This document shows positions 61,042-64,000 of a DNA stretch of 64,000 bases, piece after piece. The DNA is taken from positions 317,381,077-317,445,076 of the forward strand of contig NC_057813.1 of the NCBI RefSeq assembly GCF_018294505.1. Direction: 5' to 3'. The notes below the pieces were generated by a model that ran no database searches, had not been told where the DNA came from, and was given only the letters and a program-made list of their open reading frames with translations. A program made the translations under genes and the position numbers. Position 1 is the stretch's first letter. Each line of letters begins with the position of its first letter. This DNA is from Triticum aestivum (Eukaryota > Streptophyta > Magnoliopsida > Poales > Poaceae).

Positions 61042-64000
61042 TCATGTAGAGGGAGGAGCGCCAGCGTTGTTGGGGTCTTGAGTCGTTGTAGGGCCTACCG
61101 CAGTGTCGTCCAAGTCTTCAAACTTGTCTGCGTCGTGTGATGAGGAATATGAACTGGCGACCAAGGAAGGAACCTTGACCTTCTTGAATTTCTTCGGTGG
61201 AGGAGCAGACCAGTCAAAATCTTCCTTGAAGCCCATTTGCTCCAGATCTTCTTCACCATAGAGATGAGACAGAATAGCCCAGGTGCGATCAAAAACTTCA
61301 TGGAGGTAGTAATGGTTTTTCTTCACTTCATTATGTGTAAAAGTCATGTTCTGGAGAATAGAGCCAAACTGATGCTTAACCCATTTGTGGTTTCGATCCA
61401 CCTTCTGGTGAAGACTAAGAAGCAGCTCTCGGTCAGTCATCACACGAGGAGCAGTGGCTTGAGGATTTGGCTTGGATGCATTGGCAGTAGAATCATGAGT
61501 GGTAGAGTCATCATTGGTGGAATAAGATGCAGCTTTGCGGAACTGACCATCCAATGGACGAATACCTTCATCGATAATAGCTGGTGCCTTGCCCTTCTCA
61601 TCAGCTGAGGAATATGTCCGCTTGAGGACTTCAATCGGGGGCAAGTACCTGAGGTGATTCTGAAAGTCAGCTTTGTAGTTGAGTGAAGACCTTGTTCTGA
61701 GGAATCTCATCATCCAAGGAGCATAAGGCTTCAGCTCAAACGGTGAAAGTGCAACATTTGCCAGAGTCCACATGAAGAAATCATGATAATTGATAGGGAT
61801 GCCATGCATGATGTTGAATAGCATATTCTTCATCATTCCAATGATTTCCTCATCTGATGAGTCGTGGCCTTCGATAGGACTCATAGTCTTCGTCAGAATG
61901 CGTAGATGGTTCTTGGCACATATGAAAATTCCTTCACGAGGAATTTGGTCCTTGGGGCTTGACCAGGCTTCAGAGGCTTCATGAGCACTTGCATGTAATG
62001 AGCAGTGAGTTCAGGTTCTTCATACAAACAACGAGCACCTTCAGGTGGAGGACTGATTGGCAGGGCATGAAGTAATTCAGAGGCCGGTGCCTTATAGTGA
62101 GTGTTTTCGGTCATCCAGTCCAACACCCAAGAGTTGATATCATCAGCATCACCTATGATGTGCAGCGTTGTGTAGAACTGAAGAATAAGCTCTTCATTCC
62201 AATCAACTATGTCTGAGCAAAAGTTGAGCAAGCCTGCATCATGAAGCATACTGAGGACTTGAGAGCAGCAAGGCATTGATTCCATGTCCATGTGAGGAAT
62301 ATGCTCGTGGTTGAAGACTTTGTCCTTGTTGAAAAGCAGAGAAGAATAGAAATTGGCCTGGCTGACAGTCCAGAAGCACTTCCTTCTAAGACGAGCATTG
62401 TCATAAGGGTTGAAAGCAGTGAAGAACACATGCTCGCTGAAGAAGTCATCAGCCTTGAATTTCTGCTTCTTTGAGAATGGATTCTTTGGCTTGGGCTGAG
62501 GAGTGTCAGTCAATTGCATCACCACCTCAGGAATCACAATCTCAGGATCCACAGACTAAGGAATTTGAGGCTCTTCTTCATCTGCAGCATGGGTGTTCAA
62601 TTCTTCATTTACAATTTCTTCAGTACTAGTGGATGGAATATCTTCATGGACAGATGGGGTTGCATGAGGTTCTTCAGATCCCATTTGTACTTCAGTAGCA
62701 GGAGGGGACTGAGGAATTGCTTGAAGTGGAGTGAACATTGGAGAGTTGGGGTGCTGACTTTCCCAAAAGTCATCATTTAGAACAGGTGTGGTACAGCCAA
62801 TGTCCACATCCTCATCTTCCATTTCTTCAACGTCGGGCTCTTCAGCAGTGAATTGAGGCATAGGCAAGGAGACAACTGGTGTTGAAGGGATTTCATCCAC
62901 TTCAATTTCTTCATCCAACTGCTCTGACGAAGCAGCAGAAGGATTCTCTTCATCGGATTCGCTTGGAATCACATAATCTTCACTGAAAGGAACAAGGTCC
63001 TTTGATGGCATGAATGAGACAGGAACGATATCAATTGGATTGCGAAATGAGCTTGTCAAAGGCTTCATCTTCTTTGTAGCTGAAGAATCTGATGAAGTTG
63101 ATGCCTTCCTTTTCTTCACAGGTGCATGCTCTGCAGCCTTGGTCTTCTTCGCATCAGATGCAGATGCAAGGATCGGAGTTGGTGTAGGCGCAGGAGGAGC
63201 AGAGGAATTTGGTGCAGTTTCTTCAGGCGCAACTGATGCAGTTTCCCCGACTTCTTCACTTTCTTCAGGCGCACCACTAGTGGATGCTCTGACAATTTCT
63301 TCAGCAGCTGGAATGCAGTCATCAGCCCTGGTACTTTCATTTTCTTCAGCTGCCTGATTGTCATCAGCGGTGCTGGCATGTTCTTCAGTGGGCTAAGCAG
63401 ATGCTTCAGCCAGAGTAACTTTAATGTGCACAAGAGCAGCAGCACTTGAAGTGAATTTCTTTGTCAGATTGACAAACCGGACCTTGGCTCCCTTCTAATC
63501 AGCATAGTAGTGATTGAATTCATCACTCGGTTGCTTGATCTCAGCTTGCAAGGCAACGAGTTGATCTGGGGTAAGAGTGAGGACATTGTCCTTGAGGTAG
63601 CACTGCTTCTTATACTGCACTTTCTTCAGTCTTCTGCCTTCTTCAAATTTCCACTTCTCTTCCTCAATGAAGGCAGTGAGAACATGACTTTGACCAGGAG
63701 TGAGGTTCATCTCCGGTAGAGGCGTGATAGGGTCCTTGTGCCATAGGTCAATGAAGTCGAGGATCAACTTTGGATCCAATAGCAGTGGCACATTGCTGCC
63801 TTTGGCTCTAGCGGCCCTGGCCTACCTGTCTCTGATGATTTCGGCAAGTTCTTCATCATCAGCCTCATCGTCATCAGAGGGTACTTGGAAGGCGACCTGC
63901 TTCTTGTGAGGACTTGGTCGAAGGCCTCGTCGAGCAGTGGCCTTTTTCTTCAGCACAGAGGGGCCAGCTAAGGAACTTGCAGATGCTCCTGAGGCAATTG
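61042..64000 (-). pseudogene. Sirevirus ORF3 of element B, broken, partial
   Basis: Minus frame from the right edge to the stop at 61042. Parts in order: basic N-terminal region (KKKATARRGLRPSPHKKQ), FIDLWHKDPITPLPE, a helical K/E-rich part, an acidic and proline-rich linker, KKRKASTSSDSSATKKMK, and FNPYDNARLRRKCFWTVSQA. Then come HIIGDADDINSWVLDWMT, a segment with MSPIEGHDSSDEEIIGMMKN, and an acidic C-terminus. The folded part near 61900-62450 resembles the 'putative plant transposon protein' family found in grass elements (from memory, unchecked). Lesions: TAG at 63822-63824, 63495-63497, 63393-63395 and 62556-62558, and a frame change near 61920. No transmembrane segment is seen. Function is unknown. 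Confidence 0.8.

Larger units (their letters stand above)
59014..64000 (-). mobile_element. Copia/Sirevirus LTR retrotransposon B (right part outside window)
   Basis: Minus strand: ORF3, a region with several polypurine tracts, then the 3' LTR. pol, gag and the 5' LTR must lie beyond 64000. It is the same lineage as element A but a different subfamily or age: its LTR is 1510 bp against 1333 bp, and its ORF3 is more damaged. Confidence 0.9.

Overview
This window is plant nuclear DNA made almost entirely of nested transposable elements. The combination of Sirevirus-type Copia elements, a large retrotransposon derivative (LARD) with 4.2-kb LTRs, degenerate Gypsy elements, a CACTA element with GGCCCAT-rich subterminal repeats and a grass-type LINE points to a large-genome Triticeae grass (wheat, Aegilops or barley type). 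The species is inferred from element style, not from a marker gene. I found no intact single-copy host gene and no tRNA, rRNA or CRISPR.

Layout. 1-9524: Copia/Sirevirus element A on the minus strand, cut by the left window edge. It has LTR 8192-9524, an intact gag at 6443-8125, pol at 3028-6201 with one nonsense codon, and an extra ORF3 at 1-1746 with one nonsense codon. ORF3 is preceded by its own TATA box and a GC-rich leader. 9525-11018: remnant of another DNA transposon with a 45-bp tandem array. 11019-14289, 28811-32285 and 43808 to about 44283: one CACTA-like transposon with minus-strand exons, split by two insertions. 14290-28805: a degenerate Gypsy element (minus) with LTRs, near-matching 5-bp target duplications (ggtta/ggtaa) and a broken gag-pol. 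Inside its pol, 16512-22369, lies a 5'-truncated LINE with a perfect 17-bp target duplication. 32286-43802: a LARD with two 4.2-kb LTRs, a non-coding 3.1-kb core and a perfect cggct duplication.

44284-48264: AT-rich and CT-rich sequence with microsatellites and no convincing gene. 48270-58645: a Gypsy-type non-autonomous element (plus) with 3.1-kb LTRs and a gag-like remnant carrying up to six zinc knuckles. Its organisation is odd: both LTRs are followed by the same agtca duplication and the same ~370-bp flank, which suggests a solo LTR plus a segmental duplication. 59014-64000: Sirevirus element B (minus), cut by the right edge, with LTR 59014-60523, multiple polypurine tracts and a broken ORF3.

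Insertion order from nesting and by-eye LTR divergence: CACTA first, then the Gypsy (LTRs about 5% different), then the LINE inside it, and separately the LARD (LTRs about 2% different). Nearly all nonsense codons I checked in these elements can be explained by C-to-T change at CAG, CGA or CAA codons, as expected of heavily methylated, silenced repeats.
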